From NCBI GenBank assembly GCA_019690055.1, contig JADGGF010000340.1:1-5187 (forward strand): a stretch of 5,187 nt of DNA, given 5' to 3'. Within the stretch, counting starts at the first letter, position 1. Each line of letters begins with the position of its first letter. The notes below the pieces were generated by a model. The model was given only the letters and a program-made list of their open reading frames with translations, was not told the origin of the DNA and searched no databases. The stretch comes from Micromonosporaceae bacterium. GTDB taxonomy: Bacteria; Actinomycetota; Actinomycetes; Mycobacteriales; Micromonosporaceae. Shown one piece after another: positions 5,119 to 5,187 of this stretch. The translations under genes and the position numbers were made by a program.

Positions 5119-5187
5119 ATGAGCGAGCAGCTGCGCAAGTTGGACCGGATGGTGGGCACCTGGCGGTTGTCCGGGGGTGCTGAGGGG
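5119..5187 (+). CDS. N-terminus of a small uncharacterised protein with a GTW motif (cut by window edge)
   Basis: Only 23 codons are present, with no stop before the right edge. The ATG is preceded by AGGGAG (5107-5112), six bases upstream, which is a good ribosome site; an in-frame GTG directly before it (5116) is a less likely start. The visible product begins MSEQLRKLDRMVGTWRLSGG. A short helix followed by LVGTW-like residues and a Gly pair resembles the opening of small lipocalin-like beta-barrel families, such as DUF1579-type proteins often annotated as hypothetical in actinobacteria. The family link is tentative because the barrel itself lies outside the window. Nothing ties its function to the neighbouring MarR gene. 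Confidence 0.65.
   Translation, partial: MSEQLRKLDRMVGTWRLSGGAEG

Noticed and set aside
4542..5159. Minus-strand open frame spanning the MarR 3' end and the downstream non-coding region
   Set aside because: It overlaps the MarR wHTH coding region in antisense and runs through the hairpin/T6 region. The product has no recognisable features and no credible ribosome site.
4953..5183. Plus-strand open frame of 76 codons over the T6 repeats and into the last gene
   Set aside because: It is out of frame with the well-supported ATG at 5119. Its Arg-rich product runs through the hairpin structures.

Overview
The window looks like chromosomal DNA from a G+C-rich actinobacterium. The evidence is strong third-position G/C bias, GTG as well as ATG starts, and protein sequences that read like actinobacterial versions of their families. 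A Micromonospora/Actinoplanes-type host is my best guess from the style of the CrtB-like and MarR-like proteins, but it is an inference. I see no tRNA, rRNA, insertion sequence, CRISPR array, frameshift or foreign-composition island.

Layout, left to right. (1) A phytoene synthase-type gene (72-1190, +) lies behind a GC-rich palindrome that overlaps a possible -10 box. (2) It converges, with a 3-bp gap, on a large membrane diguanylate cyclase gene (1194-3371, -). This protein has about ten predicted membrane segments, a GAF-like region, a PAS domain and an intact GGDEF domain with its inhibitory site. (3) Upstream of it on the same strand, across a 164-bp gap containing a terminator-like hairpin, is an FMN-dependent NADH-azoreductase/quinone-reductase type gene (3536-4210, -). 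(4) That gene is divergent from a MarR-family regulator (4332-4856, +). The 121-bp region between them carries a 55-bp interrupted palindrome built from two TTCA/TGAA-type operators. (5) A 262-bp non-coding stretch follows, rich in hairpins and with two T6 tracts spaced 20 bp apart. (6) The start of a small GTW-motif protein gene (5119 onward, +) is cut by the right edge.

The azoreductase and MarR genes form the one clear regulatory unit. The MarR protein probably binds the shared operator and represses the reductase and itself until a quinone, azo, electrophilic or oxidative signal releases it. It has an unusual Cys-x-Cys pair that could make it redox-sensitive. The carotenoid and c-di-GMP genes appear to be independent transcription units.

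I did not find a recognisably new multi-gene system. The least explained sequence is the non-coding region at 4857-5118, where overlapping hairpins and phased T-tracts could be a double terminator, an attenuator or a curved regulatory region.
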